Program-made: the position numbers and the translations under genes
Assembly (NCBI RefSeq): GCF_000003605.2
Contig: NW_003145294.1
Span: 77,963 to 94,851 of the forward strand
Direction: 5' to 3'
Origin: Saccoglossus kowalevskii
Lineage: Eukaryota; Hemichordata; Enteropneusta; Harrimaniidae
Length of the DNA stretch: 16,889 nt
Part shown: one piece after another, positions 1 to 8,660 of the stretch
Numbering within the stretch: the first letter of the stretch is position 1
Layout of the letters: each line of letters begins with the position of its first letter
The notes under the pieces: generated by a model
The model's input: the letters and a program-made list of their open reading frames with translations, nothing else
What the model was told of the DNA's origin: nothing
The model's database searches: none

Positions 1-79
1 TAAAACACTGAAGAAGATCAATGTAAATATACCAGTTGAAAGAATCAATTGATTGATTCGTTTTTCCAAATAACATTAA

Positions 80-337
80 TTACATTTCATTGATAAGAAA
101 CTGTCTCACTTCATTCGCCATTCTGACATTATAATTATCATCAGGAGTAAATCTATTATTCCGTTGGATTTTTACATACAGTTTAGACGCATGTAATTCA
201 ACAATGATGAATCCCTCAATCTCCTGATGCCTGAACATTATGTTTCTATAAATAGTTCCCACCAGCACCACAACAAACATGCTATTTATTTTTTGTGCGA
301 CCAACTTATAAAAAAAAATAATCAACATAGCAAACAT
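80..337 (-). CDS. candidate terminal exon of an unrecognised minus-strand gene
   Basis: The frame is open from 337 to a TAA at 80-82 and its second half reads like real protein: from residue M (codon 236-238) it runs through GFIIVELHASKLYVKIQ and RFTPDDNY to end VRQFLINEM. Composition is mixed polar and hydrophobic, unlike the low-complexity AT-rich translations nearby. Three starts are possible: an acceptor (ATGTTCAG) that would open the exon at 230 in phase 2; an acceptor after a T-rich tract (TTTTTTTTATAAG) that would open it near 309 in phase 0; or an ATG at 337 giving an 85-residue protein with a hydrophobic N terminus. The 230 start is in phase with the AG|gtgtgt donor at 3035, and the 309 start is in phase with an alternative donor in the same exon. 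I see no AATAAA in the 79 bases after the stop. I do not recognise the family. Confidence 0.4.
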   Translation of the reverse strand: MFAMLIIFFYKLVAQKINSMFVVVLVGTIYRNIMFRHQEIEGFIIVELHASKLYVKIQRNNRFTPDDNYNVRMANEVRQFLINEM

Positions 338-1559
338 AAACTAGAAGACAACTTATATAACATACGCATCGCCTCTTTAACCACTATTAGTCCTGTTATA
401 ATATTGAGACAAAATATTCTTACACCGATAAGACTTATCTGTGATTGCATCACTGTAACCATGGTTACATACTTGATATATTGTATGCATGATGCAGTGC
501 CATAAGCACTATTAGATAACGATATCACATTATTGGAAGGTAGACACTGAAGTGAAATAAATGAGATATGTCAAAATATATTTATCTTCGTTATTTTTAG
601 CTCTCCCGTAAAAAATTCAATACGTTAGTTTTAAATAAAATAGTAACATCATACACTGTGTCTTGATTTGATTTCTAGTTTTGTGTTTTATTTGGATTAT
701 AAGCAAACCCTATAATTTTTTTATTTTTCATTACTAAACTAACAAAACTAAGCACAATTAGTATGTCTGGGGAACCGCATTTTATGAGAATCTAATTAAT
801 ATCATATGTCGATCGAGTTGTATGTTTTTGAATAAACACGTAATAGGATGGGCAATAGGATTCCACAGACAGAATAAACTATGAATTATGCTCTAGTCAT
901 GTGAATGAAGAAAGTCGACTGAACTAAAAGCACGTCAACTAACTGATGTCGGACAACATGGGATGTAGCTTAATTCACTACACACTCTAATTGTAATTAC
1001 AGAACTGTAGCCAGTCTCCAGGGGGCGGTAGTTGGGCATTAAGTGATGATGATGATGATCAATTTAATATACGATGTTTCATTTAAATTGAACCAAAGCG
1101 ATAACCACTATGCATAGCTCTATTTAAATGAACGGACAAGGTTACTAAGGCTATCAATCATGTGTTAATTAGCGTTATCTCTTGGAGATAATTATGTATA
1201 TGTTTCTACTCTTCTCATTAAGTATTACCAACAGCTGATAGCATATTATTGTCGGAAATGAAATCATCAATATCAGATTAAAGTTGAAACTATGTACATA
1301 AAGTTTTGACATGATTTCTGTAATAGCCTAATTGAAATCAAATCAATATGTTCACATACAAACACTTATTCATTTGGATTTATTCACAAATTTTACCGAA
1401 TTTCTATTATAGACTTAAAGCATGGTTTAGCCACAACATGTGAACAGATTAAAATTCACATATATATCCTCAGTTGGAGCATCATCATTCCAGCAATGAC
1501 TTGTGTATAGGCTGCAAAAAGTCCTATAAGGATGTAATTGATATGATATGTACACTGTA
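338..1559. other. no gene seen; AT-rich spacer or intron
   Basis: No convincing open frame or splice pair on either strand. The only simple structure is five GAT triplets at 1044-1058. If the exons at 80-230 and 3035-3219 belong together, this stretch is part of their intron. Confidence 0.5.
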
Positions 1560-1678
1560 AATCTTGGGAGACACACCGTTTTAATTGAAAACACACTGTT
1601 GTAATTGAAAACATGTGTATGATATAATACAACACTTGTAATTTCTTTCAAAACAGTAGTGTTTTAGTGTTTTTTTAG

Positions 1679-2091
1679 AAAAGTGTTTTGCTAGTTAGGC
1701 CAGACTTTTTTTATTCCTTGTTTCTCGAGTTTTTATAAGGCAATTATTTTGAAGAGGGCGGGAAAAAAATAAAATTAATACTTTGTTTCCATTAGATTTG
1801 TGTGATTCTCAAAGAATTGTAAGTGAGATCATTGATCGGAGAGAAGAAATGAAAACAAATTGTATTCCATGTATAACCTTGTTTCTCATACGAAAATGCA
1901 ACTAGGGTTTGTTATGCGGCGGGCGGAAAAAAATGAAGATAAATTAAGTTTTTTTTAGCAATTTTTTGCACTTACAAGTCGGTGGGCGCGAGAAATTACG
2001 CTGAAATAAAATTTTAATTTTCGGCTCCAGCTCATTCGGCGGGTTCGCGAAACAAGGGATAATAAAAGTCTGGCCTTAGCAAAACACTTTT
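1679..2091. repeat. perfect 15-bp palindrome split by a transposon
   Basis: The arms AAAAGTGTTTTGCTA (1679-1693) and TAGCAAAACACTTTT (2077-2091) are exact reverse complements. Removing the element at 1698-2075 and one TTA copy leaves them two bases apart, so before the insertion this was a near-continuous hairpin-forming palindrome. It belongs to the surrounding AACACTTT repeat family. Confidence 0.8.
1698..2075. mobile_element. Tourist-like MITE (PIF/Harbinger type), 378 bp
   Basis: The element begins GGCCAGACTTTT and ends AAAAGTCTGGCC. The terminal inverted repeats run at least 32 bp (1698-1729 against 2044-2075) with about four mismatches, including the shared internal block CCTTGTTT/AAACAAGG. 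It is flanked by identical TTA trinucleotides at 1695-1697 and 2076-2078. A 3-bp TWA target duplication with GG-starting inverted repeats is the known signature of PIF/Harbinger elements and their Tourist MITEs. The interior has no useful open frame, so the copy is non-autonomous and must have been mobilised in trans. It contains G-rich GGGCGG(G)AAAAAAA blocks near 1757 and 1921. It lies inside an older palindromic repeat, so the insertion is nested. Confidence 0.85.
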
Positions 2092-2416
2092 TGATGAAAA
2101 TTAAGCACATTGTAAACACACAGAAATAACTTTAGTAAATTAATGTGTCATTAAAGTGTTTATTGATTAGACATTTGGTTTTATATGCCAACTAGACAAT
2201 CGCCGAAAATGGCGTAATTCAACGCATAATGAGATCATCAGCAAATAGTTTTATGTCGAGCCACCAGGTTGTGAAAGAATTAATATGTACGCTTATATGG
2301 TCTTACCAACCTATGAATACAAACTTTAAATCGAGACACGTGGTGAATTTATTACCTCACTATAAATGTTTCGCAAAGTGTTAATGTATAACGCACATTT
2401 GTGTTCATGAACTAAA

Positions 2417-2630
2417 CTAACTAAAACACTTTTATATCATTGTTTTTTTTTTATCTTGAAACACTTCCTAAAAGAAACACACATGCAATGTTTCAAGGTA
2501 AAACATCTGACTATGCATATTTCATAAATGTGTATGTATAAGACATGTACACAAGGAGTAACTAAAACACTTTTCTAAATTGTTTTATCTTGAAACAAAT
2601 ACAATGCAATGTTTGAAACCTAAAACACCA
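2417..2630 (+). repeat. two imperfect direct copies of a repeat about 70-80 bp long
   Basis: Copy one starts near 2419 and copy two near 2560, about 141 bases apart. Both read AACTAAAACACTTTT, a T-rich run, ATCTTGAAAC, then ATGCAATGTTT and a final TAAAACA. Copy one has an extra stretch including AAAGAAACACAC. They are diverged duplicates of a unit in the AACACTTT family. Confidence 0.7.
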
Positions 2631-3034
2631 CAAAAATGCATCTATAATAGACACAATGCTTATTATTGACTGTATGCAGCATATTTATTAGACAAAATGC
2701 TTAAACACGTCACTATTGTCAGCAGACATACTGTGCATGTAGTGATACATTTATTGATTTTAGTATTTTTAATAATAAACAGATTTATATAATATAATAT
2801 TATATAGTATTTTACGAGTGTGCATACCATGTACCTGTCACAGGTTTAATAATCAATGGAATTAAACATACACGGTATTGTTATCAATGTTCGAGTTAGT
2901 AAGCTGGATGATGCAGCGCTAGACATGCATTAATTCCATGTGATCTAATCATTAAATTCATTTTCTTCATAGCTATTATTCTATTGTCGGAGCCTCAGCA
3001 TTGAATTTCATCTAATATGGTGATTACCACACAC

Positions 3035-3219
3035 CTGTGCAAATTTGAGTATATTTTTAAATGAGCTCCTCTAAATCTATAATAATACATATCCATAGCT
3101 GTTAATTGAACAATTGCTACTTCTTTGCAAACATTTTGAGATACCTTTCGTAACGCGGTGAACACTAATATATATTGGGTGTTCAAGTAACTGGTAACTT
3201 GTGTCGTGCGTACGCTCAT
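3035..3219 (-). CDS. candidate internal or first coding exon, unrecognised family
   Basis: The frame runs from ATG at 3219 and reads SQNVCKEVAIVQLTAMD followed by a tyrosine-rich stretch and FRGAHLKIYSNLH. The likely donor is TTGCACAG|gtgtgt (exon end 3035, phase 2), which matches the phase-2 start of the exon at 80-230; the join would make an arginine codon. A second donor, GTG|gtaatc, lies nine or ten bases downstream in phase 0 and would match the alternative 309 start. The 5' end is unsure: the ATG is preceded in frame by TGA, while weak acceptors (TATTAG at about 3163, CGAAAG at about 3145) could make this an internal exon. No known domain is recognised. The call rests on codon character and phase matching only. 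Confidence 0.32.
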
Positions 3220-3504
3220 TCAACAATTATACTATTGGGATTGTGTGGACAGGAGGCATATTTGTTAAAGAGGCAAAAACAATGATGCATTTTATGTGCG
3301 GGTTGTTACGATAAATGATTAAACTCAAGCTCATACATTTACAGCATCAGAGAATTCCATACTACATAACTTCCTTGCCAACATCTCCCAGAAACATGAT
3401 CCAATAATATTTTATATCCCATAATTCTCATTTATATATTGCATTGCTTTGCAATAATGAAAATTAATTAAACATTACACACTGGATTTTGATATATTTT
3501 TCAG

Positions 3505-3629
3505 GTTTTAAGAGAAAAGATCGGAACGGCCAAGATGATATTGTTAAAATCGGGTATAATTTTGTCCTGTCAATATGGGTTATTTTTGGTTCAGTGTCTT
3601 CGTTCTCTATGCAAGAAGAACTCGGTTAG
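3505..3629 (+). CDS. candidate exon with strong splice sites, frame ambiguous
   Basis: A good acceptor (GATATATTTTTCAG, ending 3504) and a good donor (GGTTAG|gtaaat) bound 125 bases. In one frame an ATG at 3535 has a favourable context (GCCAAGATGA) and opens a hydrophobic run, MILLKSGIILSC then YGLFLVQC, that resembles a signal peptide or membrane anchor; the exon would end in phase 2. A second frame (from 3507) is open over almost the same length and also looks protein-like (NFVLSIWVIFGSVSSF) but hits TAG exactly at the donor; a weaker donor at 3625 (G|gttagg) would avoid it. No partner exon is identified. It would lie inside the intron of the proposed minus-strand gene, which lowers confidence in one of the two. 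Confidence 0.3.
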
Positions 3630-4303
3630 GTAAATATACTTTATTTATATACCACACTTTTTTCACATGTTATCAGTGGAAATACATTTTCAAATGCTTT
3701 TCTATTACAAGCACTTGTCAATATCCAGATTGCGTGAAAGCACAAAGTGTTGCAACGGTAAACACTTTATCAATACATATTTAACACTTTTCAAAATGTA
3801 TGTCTTGTAAAATTACTTTTAAAAGTGTTGTGGTAATATGCAATTCTATACATGTTCCTGGTTGAAACACATGTTTGTATTGAAAACAACTTACATAATG
3901 TGTTATGCAAAAACATCCCTGAAATGTGAATTGCAAGAAAAACACTGACTACAAGTGTTTTCATCGTATACACTTTTCGTAATTATGCAGAATATAAACA
4001 CTTTAAGTGTTTTAAAATGGAGACAAGCTTATAAACTCTTTAAATATTTTTTAACACAAAACAGTAAAAAATAACTCATTGTAAGATAACTCATTTGCGA
4101 TTTTAAGAAAAGCACTTAATGTGTTTAATTATAAAAAACTTAAAGTGATTTTAAAATGGGGTCAAAATGTGTCATGTCTTAAAAAACTTAGGTTTACAGT
4201 GTGGGGTATGTGATTGCGGTTTGGCCACAGCTAGCCTGGGATCTCGATCAACGTCCGTTGTTATTAGCCACCCTCTAAATGGCTTGTTCTGGGTGGCTCA
4301 GGC

Positions 4304-4463
4304 CTATTGACACCAGAAACAAGGCCTCTTGCCAATCCCAGCACCTTCATTGTGAAGAAAAATGATCGCCAGCCATTTTGAAGTTTGTTCATGCTTGATT
4401 TGTGGGCATTTACACTGTCCAGATTCTAGTTTGCAGCTCGACCATAATGTACCTATCACTACC
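4304..4463 (-). CDS. cysteine-containing coding-like segment, minus strand
   Basis: A minus-strand frame, open from about 4491 to a TAG at 4304-4306, contains WSSCKLESGQCKCPQ and ends GKRPCFWCQ. An acceptor-like TTCTGATCCCAG would start an exon at 4463. The cysteines (C-x7-C-x-C, then C-x2-C) and the GQCKC string recall laminin-type EGF modules, but the rest does not fit and no clear domain can be named. Local GC is higher than in the flanks. It could be a decayed gene piece together with the two segments upstream on this strand (4569-5019). Confidence 0.2.
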
Positions 4464-4568
4464 CTGGGATCAGAACTTGTGCTATTCAGTATCTAGTGCA
4501 GCCACTGAATCCATTGCTAGGGGACTTTATAGCATAGCAATAATTTTTTGAACAACAGGAAAACTCAC

Positions 4569-4693
4569 CAAACCTTTTTGGGGAATTTGTTTTGTTCGGA
4601 TAGAACCTAGTATCGTGGATTTGTTATGATTTATCAGATGGATGCACACTTTTACACCGTACTCTGTGCACTGTACTGGGACGCCTATCCCTT
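4569..4693 (-). CDS. candidate exon, minus strand, unrecognised
   Basis: The frame reads GIGVPVQCTEYGVKVCIHLI then NHNKSTILGSIRTKQIPQKG and ends at a strong donor, GGTTTG|gtgagt (phase 0). An acceptor-like CTCTGTGTCACGTGTCAG gives a start at 4693 in phase 1. The alternating hydrophobic pattern and two cysteines suggest a beta-strand extracellular fold, but I recognise no family. A competing plus-strand reading also exists here, ending at a perfect donor (ACACAGA|gtaagt, 4710), so the strand is not secure. Confidence 0.25.
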
Positions 4694-4859
4694 CTGACAC
4701 GTGACACAGAGTAAGTATTCCCATTTGCTTTGCAATAGTCTTTTTGGATCATTACCACTAGTTTTACACGTTTTTCAACGACAAGCACTCAACAGAACTA
4801 GTAGGAAGTGGTCCCCTTACTACTTTAAGGCTGTTTCATCTTCAGTTGGTTCGTGTTAC

Positions 4860-5019
4860 ATACACATGCACTCCGTCTCCAAAGGTATGGTCCCATAGAC
4901 AACTGTCCCTCGTAGCTGTTACTTTAATTAAATCCTCTTTAAAGGACCCCATATATATCTGTCCATATAGACTGATATTTGTTGTGTCATCTTTATCTTG
5001 AGGCACATTACAGTGATGC
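4860..5019 (-). CDS. candidate exon, minus strand, unrecognised
   Basis: An acceptor with a fair pyrimidine tract (CTATTTAATTGTCCAG) opens an exon at 5019 in phase 2. The 53 codons include HHCNVPQDKDDTTNISLYGQ, then FKEDLIKVTATRDSCLWD and FGDGVHVY, and end at a donor TAT|gtaaca (phase 0). Without that splice the frame continues five codons to a TGA at 4842. The sequence has two cysteines and one possible N-glycosylation site (NIS). Its end phase does not match the start phase of the segment at 4569-4693, so an exon is missing, a boundary is wrong, or this is a relic. Confidence 0.28.
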
Positions 5020-5039
5020 CTGGACAATTAAATAGTCAT

Positions 5040-6993
5040 CCGATAGCACCTCGTGATGACAAAAGATACGCTAGTCTGTTCAGACATTAAAATTACTTGA
5101 AACATATGATTTTGCAATACATTAAGTAAGGCTTAGAATAATCTTTCTTTAGTTTCTAATCAGGCAGTGGCCTTTTTTAAGCTTATGTTTCCTGGGTCCT
5201 TCAGGCAAAAAGAGAGACAGTCTTTAACATGTTATTGTGTTAGACAGGCTCTGTCTTTAAAAGTATTGTCTAGGTGTGACTAGGATTATGCTTTAAGCTG
5301 ATTACTACTGGGGAGTATTACTAATTTACATCAGTAGATACCTAATTGAAAATTAAAGTTGAACTCATGCTTATTTAGCTGTTGAGTATATCTGCCTGCA
5401 CGACAAGATCGGATTACATTTGGGTATACATCAATTCAATGATCTCAACGAAGATTAATTCAATACTACGTATGTCTAGGTTATATTACCATGTTTATAA
5501 AACCTTTTATTATCCAAAGCCAACTCACCTGCTAAACAATCAATTTGAATTATAGCGGCAAAGTTAAAGAATTAACCAGTCGCCTGAGTACCGTCAAACA
5601 CATGGAATTGGAACTTAATTGGACCCGTTAGATCCAGCCATATTCTACAAACAAATGGTCTCGAATCTAAGCAAATCAAGGGATATTAGAACACTGTCAT
5701 GGTTGTATTATTAGGTATAACAACTGATTCTGAGTGTATATTTAATCCAGGTAACAATTATAATTTCTTTATTACTTTGTTTGTGTATCTCATGTAAAGT
5801 ACGATATAAACTATCACTTATTGTATTGTCTTCGAATGCTTTACAAGACGATGCATAAAAATACGATGGAACGCAATTATGATCAATTTGCCTTTGTGAC
5901 ATTAATTGACGAGATGTACGATAGTAAGTTCTATTTCTCCGAAAGATGACCCAGATCTATTTAATGATATGCTTTTCTTTGTTGTCTTTATTTGACAATA
6001 TAAGATCGTATTCAATTATGCTTATGTGATATTGATTAATGAGAACTCATTGATACCGATCAATCGACCCAATATTCCAATCACAAAACAATCTATGATA
6101 GGAATTTTCCGGAAGATGACATAGCATATTTCATATTTGATGGTTCCTATTTACTATGTGAACTGTCATTGTACAACATTTGATTCACTCTGCCAGTGAA
6201 CACTTATACACTGACCTGCGACAATTCATATGGGAACATATTCTAATAATTAAACTTTATTCGCCTGAGAAAAATCATTATTGCGGGACTATTTTATCGA
6301 AGGCGACAGGAGATACGATCCAAAGGCATGAGATACGTTATTAGGTCACATGTTTACTACTTTTCTGTGTAGGCGTTATTTAAACATTCAAAACAGAAAG
6401 AACTGTTATATAACATTTTCACAGTTATAAGTATACTTTCCAATTATTTAGTATCATTATAATATTCCGTCTGTTTCCGTCTGTGTCTGTAATGATATTC
6501 CTTATTAGAGACGTTACCCGAGTTTGAGTCGTAGCCACTGGCCAAATTTCAGAACTCGTATTCACCTTCATCTGTTGATACTCTTTTGTTTTCCGGCGTA
6601 ATCGAAACACCGTGCATTTTCTCAGCTTTTATGACTATCGTCTGCATCGAGCAGCGCCACTAGGGAGAGCATTCAAGAGCTAGTCGACATCGACACGCAC
6701 TCATAAACTACATGGAAGTACATAGTTTAATGAAAAAAACAACATCTGTAATACTTGCACATAATTGGGGAAGAATATTTTAATATGTTTTGTAAATCGT
6801 AAAAGTTGAACACTGCAGTTATGTGTGATATTTTCATTCATATAATAGAAATTAAATAGAAATCAGTTAACAAATCACCTACATGTATAATGTTGTAAAT
6901 TCAAATCAACAATAATATGTGGATGTGCAGAGATCGTCATTTAGGTAAGAAATCTTTCAAAATCAATATTTGTATTGACAGATGACTACAGAT
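5040..6993. other. no secure gene; AT-rich sequence
   Basis: The best coding-like stretch is on the minus strand at about 5780-5902: YASSCKAFEDNTISDSLY followed by RTLHEIHKQ, with a possible donor AAA|gtaata, but no convincing acceptor or start beyond an ATG at about 5902. Another short minus-strand frame starts at an ATG near 6617 (MHGVSITPENKRVSTDEGE) and stops after 22 codons. Neither is annotated as a gene. A small inverted pair, AGAGACAG and CTGTCTTT, lies at about 5213-5260. Confidence 0.4.
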
Positions 6994-7035
6994 CAATACA
7001 ATACAATACAATACAATACAATACAATACAATACA
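6994..7035. repeat. (CAATA)n pentanucleotide microsatellite
   Basis: About 8.4 uninterrupted copies of CAATA occupy 42 bases. The array is pure, so it is probably young or still length-variable. Confidence 0.97.
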
Positions 7036-7039
7036 GAGT

Positions 7040-8170
7040 CAATCAAACGTGTTAAAATATGTGTTAACGATTACTTATGTTAAAAATTTGATGATATTTC
7101 ATTCGAAGCAACACCATAAAGGTAATACATTACAGAAGATTGGTTTGGATCATGAGCATCTATCCATTTATTTTAACTTTAGATAATTTTAATTTACCTG
7201 GATAGACAGTCTACCTAAGAATATGACGCAATAAACACGTTATTTTTTTCAAAATGGAATTAATTTGTTCATGTTTATTTCATTTATGCACGAAATGTGT
7301 GAAATGTGTATTGTGATGATAATATAGCGGTTAAACGTATACTTATCCCACGATAATACCGTAACGTTTTCCTGCTAAACTGTCTGACCTGCTTTACTAA
7401 TTGAAGCATTAGTTATCTTTTCAATACACACATCTCGTATAAATTAGGTCATTCTGGAATGAAGTAATTGTCGATATTGAAGACATTTTCCCCTTGAGCA
7501 CTTTAGATCTGGGAAAAACGATTACGTTGAAAAGAAAGCAATATGACGCAACAATATAATATATGACGATGGTTCGGTTATTTCACGTCATCGAGTATTG
7601 CGTAGAACAGTTTGTATGACGCAATATAGTCATCAATGCACAATAACTAGAAGTCTTATTTGTTGTTTCGACTACTCTTTATGGATTAAAGAACAGAGCA
7701 CTGCCCATTAATGCGTACAAACAAGGCAAGGACCGATCATTAAGTTATAACATTCTTGCCGAGTGTATATACTTGCAAATGTGGCTTGTGTTTTAGTTAC
7801 GAGTAGAAAATTCACCAGCAAACTGAATGCGAATATACGCCGATAGCTTGTTTTCTAGATGACAATAACCATGGTTTTCTAACGCAGTAGAATCATTGGA
7901 GGTGTTATATTTGGGGAAACATTTGACATCACTGACCAGTTATCGTCTACATCAGACAAGTGACATAAAGGACAACGATGGAATCTGGAACAAAAATGTG
8001 CCCATCAGAGATATTAATACGAATCTACAAACAAGGATCATGTATATTATTAATATAACCACAATATGAAATCTACTCACAAATCAAATTTTCAAAATAA
8101 AATACATAAGCAACAAAAAATGAGCAGCAATCCATATCGACGTTGTTTTGTCATGGACGACGACAGTTTT
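7040..8170. other. no gene seen
   Basis: Apart from the TGACGCAA sites no open frame with splice support was found on either strand. A minus-strand donor-like CTATCCAG|gtaaat near 7198 has an acceptor only 17 bases upstream and is not believable as an exon without other evidence. Confidence 0.4.
7224..7624. promoter_or_regulatory. three TGACGCAA sites within 400 bp
   Basis: ATGACGCAA occurs at 7223-7231, 7543-7551 and 7616-7624, each preceded by T. A partial copy (ATATGACG) starts at 7561 and an inverted ATTGCGT lies near 7597. TGACGCAA resembles a composite CRE-C/EBP half-site bound by bZIP factors. No start site or gene is visible beside it, so this may be a distal element or chance in a repeat. 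Confidence 0.2.
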
Positions 8171-8173
8171 TCC

Positions 8174-8660
8174 AAAAAAAAAAAAAAAAATCTGAGGTTA
8201 AGTGGCTTTCGTCCACTGATGTCGCACCTTCGGGTCGATTAGAAACGTGTGAATACTTACACTATGACTATACGTTTCACTGCAACTGTCCACAACACAA
8301 CATCTAAAAACTCTCTCTCAAAAAATTAAAATAGTCAAAAAAAAAGAAAAAAAAAACGCCGACCGAAAAATATATATCGTTTAAAAGTATACTGAATGAC
8401 CAGTGTTATTACGGCTCAAGGATATGACTTCCTCTCACATGTTGGCATTTGGTGGCGCACTTTCGGCGAGAGTCGGAAATCCGGAAACAGTCGACCGTTT
8501 CAGGATAGGTGGGCGTGGCTACAACACGAGAAATATCCTAAATTTACTTGGATACAAGTAATCATTTTCGGCAAAAAAATCAATAACTGCCCATTTCAAT
8601 GGGACACAGATATAAAATGGAAAACGTGAGGGTGGGCATTGCACAGGCACTTTAATGAAA
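8174..8660. repeat. A-tract-bounded block with a GC-rich island, probably a dispersed repeat
   Basis: A run of 17 A at 8174-8190 and a second A-rich tract at about 8337-8356 precede a segment (8440-8660) whose GC content is well above the surrounding AT-rich DNA. The segment has blocks such as GGTGGCGCACTTTCGGCGAG and GGTGGGCGTGGC, and ends GGGTGGGCATTGCACAGGCA. A 77-codon plus-strand frame starts at 8396 and reads HVGIWWRTFGESRKSG; it has no splice or promoter support. The abrupt base-composition change and A-tracts suggest an inserted repeat rather than a gene. I found no inverted termini or target duplication. Confidence 0.4.

Larger units (their letters stand above)
1560..4180. repeat. 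cluster of AACACTTT / AAAGTGTT motif copies
   Basis: The octamer-like motif AACACTTT, or its complement AAAGTGTT, recurs in both orientations, for example near 1680, 2083, 2153, 2376, 2424, 2565, 3745, 3762, 3784, 3823, 3955, 4007 and 4120. Copies concentrate at 1640-2640 and 3640-4160; the segment between holds few. At 4005-4020 two copies meet head to head (AAACACTTTAAGTGTTT), followed by TTTAAAATGG, and a similar TTTTAAAATGGGG follows near 4150. Part of 1570-1650 resembles the reverse complement of about 3811-3890 (shared ATTAC, AAGTGTTGT, ATACATG order). The pattern suggests decayed DNA-transposon ends or subterminal repeats, but I cannot assign a family or fixed boundaries. Confidence 0.5.

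Noticed and set aside
227-528. Plus- and minus-strand frames around 227-528
   Set aside because: Antisense or out-of-frame shadows with no exon signals; the minus frame at 80-337 is the better reading.
1698-2075. Search for a transposase inside the MITE
   Set aside because: The 378-bp element has no meaningful open frame; it is non-autonomous.
4455-4515. SINE/tRNA promoter on the minus strand (AGTTCTGATCCC with TGGCTGCACTAG)
   Set aside because: The two boxes are about 27 bases apart, too close for a tRNA-type promoter, and the region reads better as a coding-like segment.
6901-6943. Plus-strand mini exon MWMCRDRHL ending at TTAG|gtaaga
   Set aside because: Donor is strong but the frame is only nine codons with no hydrophobic leader and no partner.
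7201-7217. 17-base minus-strand micro-exon with strong flanking signals near the CTATCCAG|gtaaat donor
   Set aside because: Too short to support without neighbouring exons; no open frame continues upstream.
8261-8303. 43-base minus-strand exon between TTTTTAG and a perfect gtaagt donor
   Set aside because: Splice sites are good and one frame is open, but it lies in an A-rich repeat-like block and nothing connects to it.
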